A DNA stretch of 64,000 bases, from assembly GCF_023952475.1 (NCBI RefSeq), contig NZ_JALHRX010000016.1, positions 83,549 through 147,548 of the forward strand, in the 5' to 3' direction. Position numbers and translations under genes: made by a program. This stretch comes from Cupriavidus sp. WGlv3 (GTDB lineage: Bacteria; Pseudomonadota; Gammaproteobacteria; Burkholderiales; Burkholderiaceae). This document shows positions 8,629-16,729 of this stretch, piece after piece (the stretch's first letter is position 1; every line of letters starts with the position of its first letter). The notes below the pieces were generated by a model. The model was given only the letters and a program-made list of their open reading frames with translations, was not told the DNA's origin and made no database searches.

Positions 8629-9564
8629 ATGGAATTCCGCCACCTGCGTTACTTCCTCGTGCTGGCCGAGGAACTGCACTTTGGCCGCGCCGCGCGCCGG
8701 CTGGCCATCTCGCAGCCGCCGCTGTCGCTCAATATCCAGCAGCTCGAGGCTTCGGTCGGGGCACGGCTGTTCGACCGCGACAGCCGCGGCGTGCGGCTGA
8801 CCGCGGCCGGGCGGGCCTTCCGCGAATCGGCCACGGCGCTGCTGGCGCAGGCCGAGGCCGCGCGGGTGCTGGCGCGCGAGATCGAAGCGGGCGCCATCGG
8901 CCGCCTGCGCGTGGGCTTTGTTGGCTCGATGCTGTACCGCGGGCTGCCGCAGACGTTGCGCGAGTTCGAGGCGGCCTATCCCGGCATCCACGTGGCGCTG
9001 ACCGAGCTGAACTCGCAGGAACAGATCGACGCGCTGCTGCATGACGAGCTCGACGCCGCCTTCATCCACACCGGCCGGGTGCCGGACGCGCTGCAGGCCA
9101 CGCTGGTGCACGCCGAGCCGTTCGTCTGCTGCCTGCCCGCCGACCACGCGCTGGCCGGGCTGGCGGAACTGCCGCTGACGTCCTTGCGCGGCGAACCGTT
9201 CGTGCTGTTCTCGCGCAAGGCCTCGCCCGACTATTACAGCCGTATCTTCGACATGTGCGCCGCGCAAGGCTTCTTCCCGCAGATCCGGCACGAGGTGCGG
9301 CACTGGCTGTCGGTGGTGTCGCTGGTGTCGCAGGGCATGGGCGTGGCGGTGGTGCCGGCGGCGCTGGCGCGCTCCGGCATGGCCGGCGCGGCGTTCCGGC
9401 CGCTGGCGGAGGCGGCGGTGCGCTCGGAGGTCTATTGCGCCTGGAAGACCGCGCCGGACCATCCGGCGCGCGACCACTTCGTCGCCATGGTGGCGGGCAA
9501 GGCGGGGGAGCCGAAGCGCAGCCATAAAGAAAAAGCCACCGGTCCAGGGACCGATGGCTTGTGA
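8629..9564 (+). CDS. LysR family transcriptional regulator
   Basis: A 311-residue LysR-type regulator. The N-terminal winged HTH (residues 1-60) reads MEFRHLRYFLVLAEELHFGR, then AARRLAISQPPLSLNIQQLE and GARLFDRDSRGVRLTAAG. A type-2 periplasmic-binding-like effector domain follows (about residues 90-295). It is divergent from the acyl-CoA dehydrogenase / Bug / CoA-transferase operon, the usual arrangement for a regulator of that operon. The last ~10 residues are encoded by a hairpin that acts as a terminator on the opposite strand, so the C-terminal tail is not typical of the family. Confidence 0.92.
   Translation: MEFRHLRYFLVLAEELHFGRAARRLAISQPPLSLNIQQLEASVGARLFDRDSRGVRLTAAGRAFRESATALLAQAEAARVLAREIEAGAIGRLRVGFVGSMLYRGLPQTLREFEAAYPGIHVALTELNSQEQIDALLHDELDAAFIHTGRVPDALQATLVHAEPFVCCLPADHALAGLAELPLTSLRGEPFVLFSRKASPDYYSRIFDMCAAQGFFPQIRHEVRHWLSVVSLVSQGMGVAVVPAALARSGMAGAAFRPLAEAAVRSEVYCAWKTAPDHPARDHFVAMVAGKAGEPKRSHKEKATGPGTDGL
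9524..9558 (-). terminator. Rho-independent terminator, minus strand
   Basis: Read on the minus strand, a GC-rich stem GCCATCGGTCC / GGACCGGTGGC is followed at once by TTTTTCTTTAT, a textbook intrinsic terminator. The plus-strand side has no U-tract, so it is not the terminator of the LysR gene whose 3' end it overlaps. No protein gene on the minus strand upstream of it explains it. Confidence 0.75.
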
Positions 9565-9629
9565 AGTACGCGTGGAACGGGGTGTTCAGCGTGCTGCGAG
9601 CTTAACGCCGCTGGCTTACGGAATCCAAT
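9524..9629 (-). ncRNA. Candidate small RNA of about 105 nt
   Basis: A TACAAT -10 box (9636-9641, minus strand) lies about 105 bases upstream of the strong minus-strand terminator. No convincing ORF with a ribosome-binding site fills the gap. The transcript could form an internal hairpin (CAGCG...CGCTG) before the terminator stem. Its 3' part is antisense to the end of the LysR message. The -35 is poor and no known RNA family was recognised, so this is a prediction. Confidence 0.4.
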
Positions 9630-9797
9630 AACGCAATTGTAGTAATTGATCGATGCAGCACGCCGCACTCGCGCTCGCTGCGCGCTCAGCTATCCGCCCC
9701 CTGAGCGGTTATCATTCGCCTCCTGCCGCGCCCCGGTGCGGCAATGGCAGGCTTGCCCATCCTTTGAGGGGGCAACGCAAAGCCTCATTTGCGATAC

Positions 9798-9816
9798 AAT
9801 GAAAACGATTTTCATT
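9798..9816. promoter_or_regulatory. Fur box upstream of feoA
   Basis: The 19-base AATGAAAACGATTTTCATT is a strong palindromic match to the Fur consensus and lies about 60 bp before feoA. It implies iron-dependent repression of the feo operon by Fur. The remaining bases of the 9565-9877 gap show no gene apart from the candidate small RNA. Confidence 0.85.
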
Positions 9817-9877
9817 TACACACCCCGGCGCGGTCGCACCGACCGCTTGGCGGCAGGCCGCGCCACGGACTGGAAGC

Positions 9878-10192
9878 ATGATGCGGTTGTCTGAACTTCC
9901 ACGGCGCACGCCCGCCGTAGTGCAATCGGTGGACGACGCCACCCCTGGGGATCCGGTTGCGCGCCGCCTGCGCGAACTGGGCTTCGTTGCCGGCGAAGCC
10001 GTGCAGGTCATCGCCTACGGGCCGTTCGGCATGGACCCGCTGGTGGCGCAGGTAGGCTTCACGCGCTTTGCGCTGCGCCGCTCGGAGGCGGCGCGCATCG
10101 GCGTGGAAATCGCCAGCGCCTCGGTCACCCGCATCGCCCCCGCCACGCAGGGCGACGAGACTGCCCAACCGTCCGCCCAGCGGACCGCCTGA
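9878..10192 (+). CDS. feoA: Ferrous iron transport protein A (FeoA)
   Basis: A 104-residue cytoplasmic protein with an SH3-like FeoA domain: ARRLRELGFVAGEAVQVIAYGPFGMDPLVAQVG, followed by FALRRSEAARIGVE. FeoA supports Fe(II) uptake by FeoB. Two tandem ATG codons (9878, 9881) can start it. The C-terminal ~20 residues extend past the domain as a polar tail. It is followed after 14 bases by feoB, and a Fur box precedes it. Confidence 0.92.
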   Translation: MMRLSELPRRTPAVVQSVDDATPGDPVARRLRELGFVAGEAVQVIAYGPFGMDPLVAQVGFTRFALRRSEAARIGVEIASASVTRIAPATQGDETAQPSAQRTA

Positions 10193-10206
10193 GCCTTCCC
10201 CGGATT

Positions 10207-12063
10207 ATGTCTGCAGCTGCTTCCCCTTCTGCCCTGCGCATTGCGCTGGTCGGCAATCCCAATTGCGGCAAGACCGCACTGTTCAACCGCCTGACCGGCA
10301 GCCGCCAGAAGGTGGCCAACTACGCCGGCGTCACCGTCGAGCGCAAGGAAGGCTACTTCGTGTCGCCGGCCGGGCGCCAGGTGCGCATCCTGGACCTGCC
10401 CGGCGCCTACAGCCTGCATGCGGCCAGCCTGGATGAAGCCATCACGCGCGATGTCTGCCTGGGCCAGCGCGCCGGCGAAGCGCGCCCGGACCTGCTGGTG
10501 TCGGTGGTCGACGCCACCAACCTGCGCCTGCACCTGCGCTTCGTGCTGGAACTGCGCCAGCTGGGGCTGCCGATGGTGGTGGTGCTCAATATGAGCGACG
10601 CGGCCGCGCGCCGCGGCATCCAGATTGACCGCGACAAGTTGTCGGCCGCGCTCGGCGTGCCGGTGGTCAGCACCGTGGCGGTCCGGCGCGACGGCGCCGC
10701 GGCGCTGGTCAGCCTGCTCGATGCCACGCTGCCGCCGGCCCCGCCGGCTGGCACTGCCTCCGGCCCTGACTTCGACGTGCATGCCGAAGTCAACCGCCTG
10801 CTGTCGGCCGCGGTGAGCATGCCGGCGCGCACCGCCGCGCTGGACGACCGCATCGACCGCATCGTGCTGCATCCGGTATTCGGCCTGCTGCTGCTGGCGG
10901 TGCTGCTGTTCCTGATGTTCCAGGCGGTGTTCTCCTGGGCCGAGCCGCTGATGGACGGCATCGAGGGCGGCGTGCACTGGGCCGGCGAGATGCTGGGCGC
11001 CTGGCTGCCCGACGGCATGCTCAAGAGCCTGCTGGTCGATGGCCTGGTCGCCGGGCTGGGCAGCGTGGTGGTGTTCCTGCCGCAGATCCTGATCCTGTTT
11101 CTGTTCATCCTGACGCTGGAAGAATCCGGCTACCTGCCGCGCGCGGCGTTCCTGCTCGACCGCCTGATGATGGGCGCGGGGCTGTCGGGGCGCTCGTTCA
11201 TCCCGCTGCTGTCGAGCTTTGCCTGCGCCATCCCCGGCATCATGGCCACGCGCACCATCCAGGACCCACGCGACCGGCTCACCACCATCCTGGTGGCGCC
11301 GCTGATGACCTGCTCGGCGCGGCTGCCGGTCTATGCGCTGCTGATCGGCGCGTTCATCCCCGAGCGCACCGTGATGGGCCTGTTCAACCTGCAGGGGCTG
11401 GTGCTGTTCGCGCTCTACGTGGCCGGCATCGTCAGCGCGCTGGTGGTGGCCTATGCGCTCAAGTTCCTGCGCCGCGACCGCACCGACCATCCGCTGCTGA
11501 TGGAGCTGCCGTCGTACCGTATCCCCAATCCGCGCGACATCGCGATCGGCCTGTGGGAGCGTACCCGCATCTTCCTGTCGCGCGTCGGCAAGGTGATCCT
11601 GGCGCTGACGGTGCTGCTGTGGTTCCTGTCGACCTTCCCGTCCGCGCCCGAGGGCGCGACCGCGCCGGCGATCGACTACAGCTTTGCCGGCATGATCGGC
11701 CACGCGCTGCAGAAGGTGTTCGCGCCGGTGGGCTTCAACTGGCAGATCTGCATCGCGCTGGTGCCGGGCCTGGCCGCGCGCGAAGTCGCCGTGGGCGCGC
11801 TGGCCACGGTATACGCGCTGTCGGGCAGCGAAGAGACCGTGGCCACGCAACTGGCACCGATGATCGCCGCGCAATGGTCGCTGGCCACCGCGCTGTCGCT
11901 GCTGGCGTGGTACGTGTTCGCGCCGCAGTGCATCTCCACGCTGGCGGTGATCCGGCGCGAGACCGACTCCTGGAAGGTGATGGCGCTGTCGGCCGCCTAC
12001 CTGACCGCGCTGGCCTACCTGGCCGCGTTCGTGACCTACCGCGTCGCGCTGATGTTCAGCTGA
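10207..12063 (+). CDS. feoB: Ferrous iron transporter FeoB
   Basis: A 618-residue inner-membrane Fe(II) transporter. The N-terminal G domain shows G1 GNPNCGKT (residues 16-23), G2 within YAGVTVE, G3 DLPG and G4 NMSD. A hydrophobic region with two Gate-type domains follows (LLSSFACAIPGIMATR and LVPGLAAREVAVGALATVYAL). The protein is shorter than the ~770-residue enterobacterial form and lacks its Cys-rich tail. A separate small Cys-rich protein is encoded 14 bases downstream. Regulation is probably through the upstream Fur box. Confidence 0.95.
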   Translation: MSAAASPSALRIALVGNPNCGKTALFNRLTGSRQKVANYAGVTVERKEGYFVSPAGRQVRILDLPGAYSLHAASLDEAITRDVCLGQRAGEARPDLLVSVVDATNLRLHLRFVLELRQLGLPMVVVLNMSDAAARRGIQIDRDKLSAALGVPVVSTVAVRRDGAAALVSLLDATLPPAPPAGTASGPDFDVHAEVNRLLSAAVSMPARTAALDDRIDRIVLHPVFGLLLLAVLLFLMFQAVFSWAEPLMDGIEGGVHWAGEMLGAWLPDGMLKSLLVDGLVAGLGSVVVFLPQILILFLFILTLEESGYLPRAAFLLDRLMMGAGLSGRSFIPLLSSFACAIPGIMATRTIQDPRDRLTTILVAPLMTCSARLPVYALLIGAFIPERTVMGLFNLQGLVLFALYVAGIVSALVVAYALKFLRRDRTDHPLLMELPSYRIPNPRDIAIGLWERTRIFLSRVGKVILALTVLLWFLSTFPSAPEGATAPAIDYSFAGMIGHALQKVFAPVGFNWQICIALVPGLAAREVAVGALATVYALSGSEETVATQLAPMIAAQWSLATALSLLAWYVFAPQCISTLAVIRRETDSWKVMALSAAYLTALAYLAAFVTYRVALMFS

Positions 12064-12077
12064 GGCCAGCCGCCGCC

Positions 12078-12389
12078 ATGAGCCTCTACCACGCCATCGA
12101 AACCCTGCTGGTCCCGCTGATCGTGCTGGCGTGCGCGGTATCGGTGGTGTCGCGCTACGCGCCGCGCACGCGCGAGCGCGTCAAGGCGGCGCTGGCGGCG
12201 CGCCTGGGCGGCCCCGCCGCCGCGGGCTGGCGCGGCCGCCTGGCCCGCTGGCTGGCCCCGCAGGCCGCGGCCGGCTGCGCCAGCGGCTGCGACGACGGCG
12301 GCTGCAATACCTGCGGCGCCAATACCACCACGCCGGCCAGCCAGGACAAGCCTGCCGAGCAGGTGGTGCGCTTCGTGCGCAAGCGCTGA
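12078..12389 (+). CDS. Small Cys-rich membrane protein of the feo operon (DUF6587-like)
   Basis: A 103-residue protein with one N-terminal membrane segment (about residues 5-25), a basic amphipathic middle and a Cys cluster CASGCDDGGCNTC (Cys spacing 3-4-2) near residue 75. Small genes of this kind follow feoB in Burkholderiales. It may stand in for FeoC or for the Cys-rich C-terminus missing from this FeoB, for example by sensing iron or redox state; that role is inference. Its position 14 bases after feoB indicates co-transcription. Confidence 0.75.
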   Translation: MSLYHAIETLLVPLIVLACAVSVVSRYAPRTRERVKAALAARLGGPAAAGWRGRLARWLAPQAAAGCASGCDDGGCNTCGANTTTPASQDKPAEQVVRFVRKR

Positions 12390-12416
12390 AGCGCGCTTTT
12401 CTCCTCCCTCATCCTC

Positions 12417-12631
12417 CACGCAGAAACGGGTACGCTTGCTGCTGCCGCATGGTCGCGGCAAGCGGCGGGGTGCGCGCGTCCGGACGTCTTTGCAGGCGGC
12501 GGCGTGGGCCCTTTTGCTGGTGAATCCAGCCCTTCGCAAGGCTTGCTCCCATGCACGCAGAATTGGGTACGCTTTGCACGCTCGCCTGCCGGGAAGTGTC
12601 GAAAACGGGCACGCAGAAACGGGTACGCTTT
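12417..12631 (+). repeat. Cluster of three dispersed GCAGAANNNGGTACGC motifs
   Basis: Three direct copies of a ~22-base motif lie at 12417-12437, 12554-12575 and 12610-12631; the core is CACGCAGAA followed by ACG or TTG and GGTACGCTT. Further copies are at 21567-21588, 25438-25459 and 42477-42494, all intergenic. The 12390-12728 gap has no convincing gene. The motif's function is unknown. Confidence 0.75.
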
Positions 12632-12676
12632 CGCCTTTGCCAAGCATTCCTGCCACACCGCCTGTGCCTTCGCAAA

Positions 12677-12704
12677 GCAAAACGCCCTCCATCCGGAGGG
12701 CGTT
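12677..12704 (-). terminator. Terminator of the Ig-like lipoprotein gene
   Basis: The hairpin AACGCCCTCC-atcc-GGAGGGCGTT is followed on the minus strand by TTTTGC. It sits 25 bases past the stop codon of the minus-strand lipoprotein gene and closes that transcript. Confidence 0.75.
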
Positions 12705-12728
12705 TCGCCAGTCGCGGGATACCGGCGC

Positions 12729-14087
12729 CTACTTGACCGTACCGTAGAAGACCAGCTTCAGCGGCGTGTTGTCGGCGACCGCGGTGCAGGTCGCGGTGAT
12801 GGTGAAGTCGCCGGGCCCGGTGCCGCTGGCGCGCACCTGGTTGGGCAGCATCACCATGCTTGGGCTCAACGACACCGGCCCGGTGCTGGACCATGCCCAG
12901 TCCTTGCACGCGCTGAACTGCGCATCTTCGCCCAGGTGCTTCATGCGCGCGGTCACCTCGATCGGCATCGGTGCCAGCAGCAGCAGCGTGATCGGATCCT
13001 GGTTGTCGCCCACCAGTGCCCACAGCGGGTTTTCCGTCACCGTCAGGGTGGCGCTGCGGCGCTCGCCCAGCTTGCTGCTGACCGCGGTCACGGTCAGGCT
13101 GCCCTGTACCGGACCAGTGTCGCCGGCCAGGCTGGTGCGCACCGTGGCGTCATGCGTACCCGCGGCTTCCGTCGCGGACAGCGTCGCTGAGCTTGCCGTG
13201 TAGCTCCAGGTGCCGTCGAAATCCGCGGTCACGTCCTGGCCGTCGTGGCGCAGCACGCGTGCGGTGAAGGTGTCGGGACGATTGCTGAACACCTGCAGCG
13301 CGTTGACCTCGCGCCCGCCCTTGGTGGTCACCACGCGATAGGCCGCGGCGCCGTTCTTCTGCACCGTCACCGCGATGACGCCGGCGAGGGCGTGTCCGTC
13401 AGGCGCGGTCACCGACACCGAGACACTGGCCGCGGCCGCGGTCGTCGGCGAGCCGTTGCTGGCCTTCAGCGTGGCGCTGTTCTGGCTGGCCGTGACCTGG
13501 ACCGCGGTGCCGCTGCTGGACCAGGCCCAGTTGGAGACGCTGGCCGACACATCGCTGCCGTTGCTGTCGAGCAGCGTCACCTTGACCGGCAGCTCCTGGC
13601 CGTCGCTCATCGCCAAACTGGTGGCGGGCAGCGACAGCGTGTAGCTCAGCGCAGATGCCGGCACCACGGTGATGGTCGCCGATTGCGCGGGCAGCTGCAC
13701 GGTGGTGTTGTCGGTGCCCCGGACCGTGGCCACCACCTGTACGGTGGTGGTGCCCGGCGCAACGCCCCTGACCACGGCGCTGCCCGGCGTGCCGGCGCCC
13801 GGCGCTACGGTGGCGACGGCGCTGTCGGTGCTGGTCCAGTCGAAGGTGGTGTTGCCCGATACGTCGATGCCGTTGCTGTCCACGGCCAGCGCGCTGATGG
13901 TCAGCGTGCGGCCGACACCGACCTCGCCCGAGGTCACGCTCATCTTCGCGGTATAGGTCAGCGGCGTGGTGGTGCCGCCCGATGCCGGCGCGGCGGGCGC
14001 GCTGCTGCCACCGCCACCGCCGCATGCCGCCAGCAACAAGGCCGTGGCCGAACCAGCCAGCCAGGATGCCCACGTTCTCAGTCTCAT
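12729..14087 (-). CDS. Lipoprotein with bacterial Ig-like (BIG2-type) repeats
   Basis: A 452-residue predicted lipoprotein. The signal peptide ends in the lipobox LLAAC (Cys22), followed by a Gly/Ser/Ala/Pro linker. Three to four beta-rich repeats follow with invasin/BIG2-like features: DSNGIDVSGNTTFDWTSTD, DSNGSDVSASVSNWAWSSSG, and a later GTWSYTASS. These modules usually mediate adhesion or cell-envelope contacts. The protein is probably surface- or periplasm-exposed and membrane-anchored. It stands alone, with its own terminator. The specific ligand is unknown. Confidence 0.8.
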   Translation of the reverse strand: MRLRTWASWLAGSATALLLAACGGGGGSSAPAAPASGGTTTPLTYTAKMSVTSGEVGVGRTLTISALAVDSNGIDVSGNTTFDWTSTDSAVATVAPGAGTPGSAVVRGVAPGTTTVQVVATVRGTDNTTVQLPAQSATITVVPASALSYTLSLPATSLAMSDGQELPVKVTLLDSNGSDVSASVSNWAWSSSGTAVQVTASQNSATLKASNGSPTTAAAASVSVSVTAPDGHALAGVIAVTVQKNGAAAYRVVTTKGGREVNALQVFSNRPDTFTARVLRHDGQDVTADFDGTWSYTASSATLSATEAAGTHDATVRTSLAGDTGPVQGSLTVTAVSSKLGERRSATLTVTENPLWALVGDNQDPITLLLLAPMPIEVTARMKHLGEDAQFSACKDWAWSSTGPVSLSPSMVMLPNQVRASGTGPGDFTITATCTAVADNTPLKLVFYGTVK

Positions 14088-14356
14088 GATTGTTCCCCCC
14101 AGTCGTGTTTTTCCCGCGCTATCAGCCTAGGCACAAAGTGGCCCGCGCAATACCAGCCAGAGGACTGAGGTGCAGCGCACAGAACCCCGCCGCGAGTCAT
14201 CCATTCAGCGCAGGACATCGCCATTCGGCCGAGGGAAAACAGGGGCCGCCAGGCCCCGCCGCAGCCGGCCCCCCCCATCGTTTGGCGCAGCCCGTTTCCA
14301 CGATCCCCTGATCGGGCCACGACGGTTTGCCGTGCACGACGACACGCGCACAAGGC

Positions 14357-14386
14357 TTGACCAGGTCGAGACTTGTCGACTAACCT
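14357..14386 (+). promoter_or_regulatory. Candidate promoter of the leu leader-leuA unit
   Basis: TTGACC (14357-14362) and TAACCT (14381-14386) are spaced 18 bp. Transcription from here would give about a 300-nt leader before leuA that includes the Leu-codon peptide and the hairpin described separately. The rest of the 14088-14459 gap shows no gene. Confidence 0.45.
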
Positions 14387-14459
14387 TGCCCGTTCCTATG
14401 GACTTGCGCTGCATGCGCACCCACGCGGAGCGGCCGCGGCCCCTCCCACTCCAGCCACG

Positions 14460-14606
14460 ATGAACCGTGACACCAGCACTCCCCGCCAGGCTGCCGATGC
14501 GTCCCGCATCGCTGCCCGCGCACGCGTGCTGGCTGCCCTGGCATCGGGCCGCGCCCTGCGCGCTTCCTCGCTACTGCTAAGCCTACCGATCGGTTGCCGG
14601 GCCTAG
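14460..14606 (+). CDS. leuL: Leucine-rich leader peptide of leuA (attenuation)
   Basis: A 48-codon ORF ends with Ser-Ser-Leu-Leu-Leu-Ser-Leu-Pro-Ile, read from TCC TCG CTA CTG CTA AGC CTA. Three of the four Leu codons are CTA, a codon almost absent from the surrounding GC-rich genes. The ORF stops shortly before a hairpin and T-rich run ahead of leuA. Stalling of ribosomes at these codons when leucyl-tRNA is scarce is the classical attenuation mechanism of leu operons. No strong Shine-Dalgarno sequence is visible at the ATG, and an upstream in-frame ATG (14373) is an alternative start. Confidence 0.6.
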   Translation: MNRDTSTPRQAADASRIAARARVLAALASGRALRASSLLLSLPIGCRA

Positions 14607-14612
14607 GGCCCC

Positions 14613-14661
14613 GTGGCAGTTCGGCAGCCTTGCGCCACCCTTTTCCCGTTTTTCGATTTTT
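14613..14661 (+). terminator. Candidate leuA attenuator
   Basis: A hairpin with arms GTGGC (14613-14617) and GCCAC (14634-14638) is followed by CCTTTTCCCGTTTTT and a further T5. An alternative hairpin, CGGGCC/GGCCC(C)G, overlaps the leader stop codon at about 14598-14613 and could compete with it. Only hand-folding was done. Confidence 0.45.
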
Positions 14662-14691
14662 CATCTTCCCTTGCGAGGAAGGAGACCCCGT

Positions 14692-16386
14692 ATGCTCGTC
14701 AACCCCGCCACCAAGTACCGCCCCGCCGCCACTGTCGACCTTGCTGACCGCACCTGGCCCGGCCGCGCCATCATGCGCGCGCCGCGCTGGATGAGCACCG
14801 ACCTGCGCGACGGCAACCAGGCCCTGATCGAGCCGATGAACCCGGCGCGCAAGCTGCGCTTGTTCGAACAGCTGGTGAAGATCGGCCTGAAGGAAATCGA
14901 AGTGGCGTTCCCCGCCGCCTCGCAGACCGACTTCGACTTCGTGCGCATGCTGATCGAGGAACGGCGCATCCCCGACGACGTCACCATCGTCGTGCTGACG
15001 CAGTCGCGCGAAGACCTGATCCGCCGCACCGTCGAATCCGTGCGCGGCGCGGCACGCGCCATCGTGCACCTGTACAACCCGATCGCACCGGCCTGGCGGC
15101 GCATCGTCTTCAATGCCTCGCGCGACGAGATCAGGGAAGTCGCGGTATCGGGCACGCGCCTGATCAAGGCGCTGACCGATGCCATGCCCGAGACCGCCTG
15201 GACCTACGAGTATTCGCCCGAGACCTTCAGCCTGGCCGAGCTCGATTTCTCGCTGGAAGTCAGCGACGCGGTGTCGGCCGCGTGGCAGGCCGGACCGGGC
15301 CGCCCGATGATCCTGAACCTGCCGACCACGGTGGAATGCAGCACGCCCAACGTGTTCGCCGACCAGATCGAATGGATGCACCGCCGCCTCGCGCGGCGCG
15401 AGCATATTGCGCTGTCCGTGCACCCGCACAACGACCGCGGCACCGCGGTGGCGGCGGCCGAGCTGGCGCTGATGGCGGGCGCCGACCGGGTCGAGGGCTG
15501 CCTGTTCGGCAATGGCGAGCGCACCGGCAACGTCGACCTGGTAACGCTGGCGCTGAACCTCTATACGCAAGGCGTGGCGCCGCAACTCGACTTCTCCGAC
15601 ATCGATGCGGTGCGCCAGTGCGTGGAGCACTGCAACCAGCTGCCGGTGCACCCGCGCCATCCGTATGTGGGCGACCTGGTGTTCACCGCGTTTTCCGGTT
15701 CGCACCAGGATGCGATCCGCAAGGGCTTTGCGCAGCAGCAGCCGGACGCGATCTGGGAAGTGCCCTATCTGCCGATCGATCCGGCCGACCTGGGCCGCAG
15801 CTACGACGCGGTGATCCGCGTCAACAGCCAGTCGGGCAAGGGCGGCATGGCCTACCTGCTGGAACAGGTGCACGGCCTCTACCTGCCGCGCCGGCTGCAG
15901 ATCGAGTTCAGCCGCGCGGTGCAGGCCATGACCGACGATACCGGGCTGGAAGCGAGCGCGGACGACCTTCATGGCCTGTTCCAGCGCGAGTACCTGGCAC
16001 GCGAGGCGCCGCTGCGCTATGTCTCGCACCAGCTGGCAAGCGACAGCACCGGCGCCACCGTGATCACGGTGCAGATGGAGCGCGACGGCCAGCCCTGCAG
16101 CGTGCGCGGCAGCGGCAACGGCCCGATCGACGCCTTTATCGATGCGTTGGAGCTGCCGGTGCGCGTGATGGATTACCACGAGCATGCGCTGACGGCCGGC
16201 GCCGACGCGCGCGCAGCGTGCTACGTCGAAGTCCGCGTGGGCGATTCGCCGACCGGGTTCGGCGCGGGCATCGACGCCAACCTCGTCACCGCGTCGCTGC
16301 GTGCGGTGCTGTCGGGCGTGAACCGGCGCCTGCAGGCGGGCGTTGCTGGCGGCGCTCACACCACGGCCAGCGCCGCCGTGGCCTGA
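14692..16386 (+). CDS. leuA: 2-isopropylmalate synthase, long form
   Basis: A 564-residue enzyme that condenses acetyl-CoA with 2-oxoisovalerate, the first step of leucine synthesis. The TIM-barrel domain begins with PRWMSTDLRDGNQALIEPM (metal-binding Asp in RDGNQ) and includes HPHNDRGTAVAAAELAL (metal-binding His pair) and GCLFGNGERTGNVDLVTLAL. The C-terminal ~150 residues form the allosteric leucine-binding dimer domain (GSGNGPIDAFIDAL). The start is the ATG with GGAAGGAGA 8 bases upstream. Leader peptide and hairpin upstream suggest attenuation by leucine. Confidence 0.95.
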   Translation: MLVNPATKYRPAATVDLADRTWPGRAIMRAPRWMSTDLRDGNQALIEPMNPARKLRLFEQLVKIGLKEIEVAFPAASQTDFDFVRMLIEERRIPDDVTIVVLTQSREDLIRRTVESVRGAARAIVHLYNPIAPAWRRIVFNASRDEIREVAVSGTRLIKALTDAMPETAWTYEYSPETFSLAELDFSLEVSDAVSAAWQAGPGRPMILNLPTTVECSTPNVFADQIEWMHRRLARREHIALSVHPHNDRGTAVAAAELALMAGADRVEGCLFGNGERTGNVDLVTLALNLYTQGVAPQLDFSDIDAVRQCVEHCNQLPVHPRHPYVGDLVFTAFSGSHQDAIRKGFAQQQPDAIWEVPYLPIDPADLGRSYDAVIRVNSQSGKGGMAYLLEQVHGLYLPRRLQIEFSRAVQAMTDDTGLEASADDLHGLFQREYLAREAPLRYVSHQLASDSTGATVITVQMERDGQPCSVRGSGNGPIDAFIDALELPVRVMDYHEHALTAGADARAACYVEVRVGDSPTGFGAGIDANLVTASLRAVLSGVNRRLQAGVAGGAHTTASAAVA

Positions 16387-16415
16387 TGCCTGAGGTGTAG
16401 CGTTTCGCAAGAAAA

Positions 16416-16448
16416 CCGGTGTGTCCCGCCCCCACGGGGCACACCCGG
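16416..16448. terminator. Stem-loop downstream of leuA
   Basis: CCGGTGTGTCCCG and CGGGGCACACCCGG can pair as a long stem 30 bases after the leuA stop. There is no U-tract on the plus strand. The remainder of the 16387-16729 gap up to ompW contains no gene that can be supported. Confidence 0.45.
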
Positions 16449-16729
16449 AAAGGCGCCCTTGCGGACGCCCACGACATGCCTGGTGCGATCCGGACACGCG
16501 TTGCGCGTGCTCGGATCTTTCGCACAGCGTAAGCGGCAGCATCGGGCCGCGCTACGAATCATTTCGCATGTGGTTAGAAGCGATGTCCGAGGGCGCGTTG
16601 GTGGTGCCGCGTTGTAGCGCGATCGCGACGCCGCGCGCGCCATTTGGTTCCGCTTGTTTTGTGTCAAGGCCCCCGCCGGCCTGCTCGGCCACACTGGGCG
16701 CGGCTTCGATAACAAACCAAGCAGACCTC

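Noticed and set aside
9535..9558. Hairpin taken as the LysR gene's own terminator
   Set aside because: It lies before the LysR stop codon and its U-tract is on the minus-strand side, so it terminates leftward transcription.
14380..16542. 720-codon minus-strand open frame opposite leuA
   Set aside because: Shadow of leuA; the plus-strand frame has all LeuA motifs and a good ribosome-binding site.
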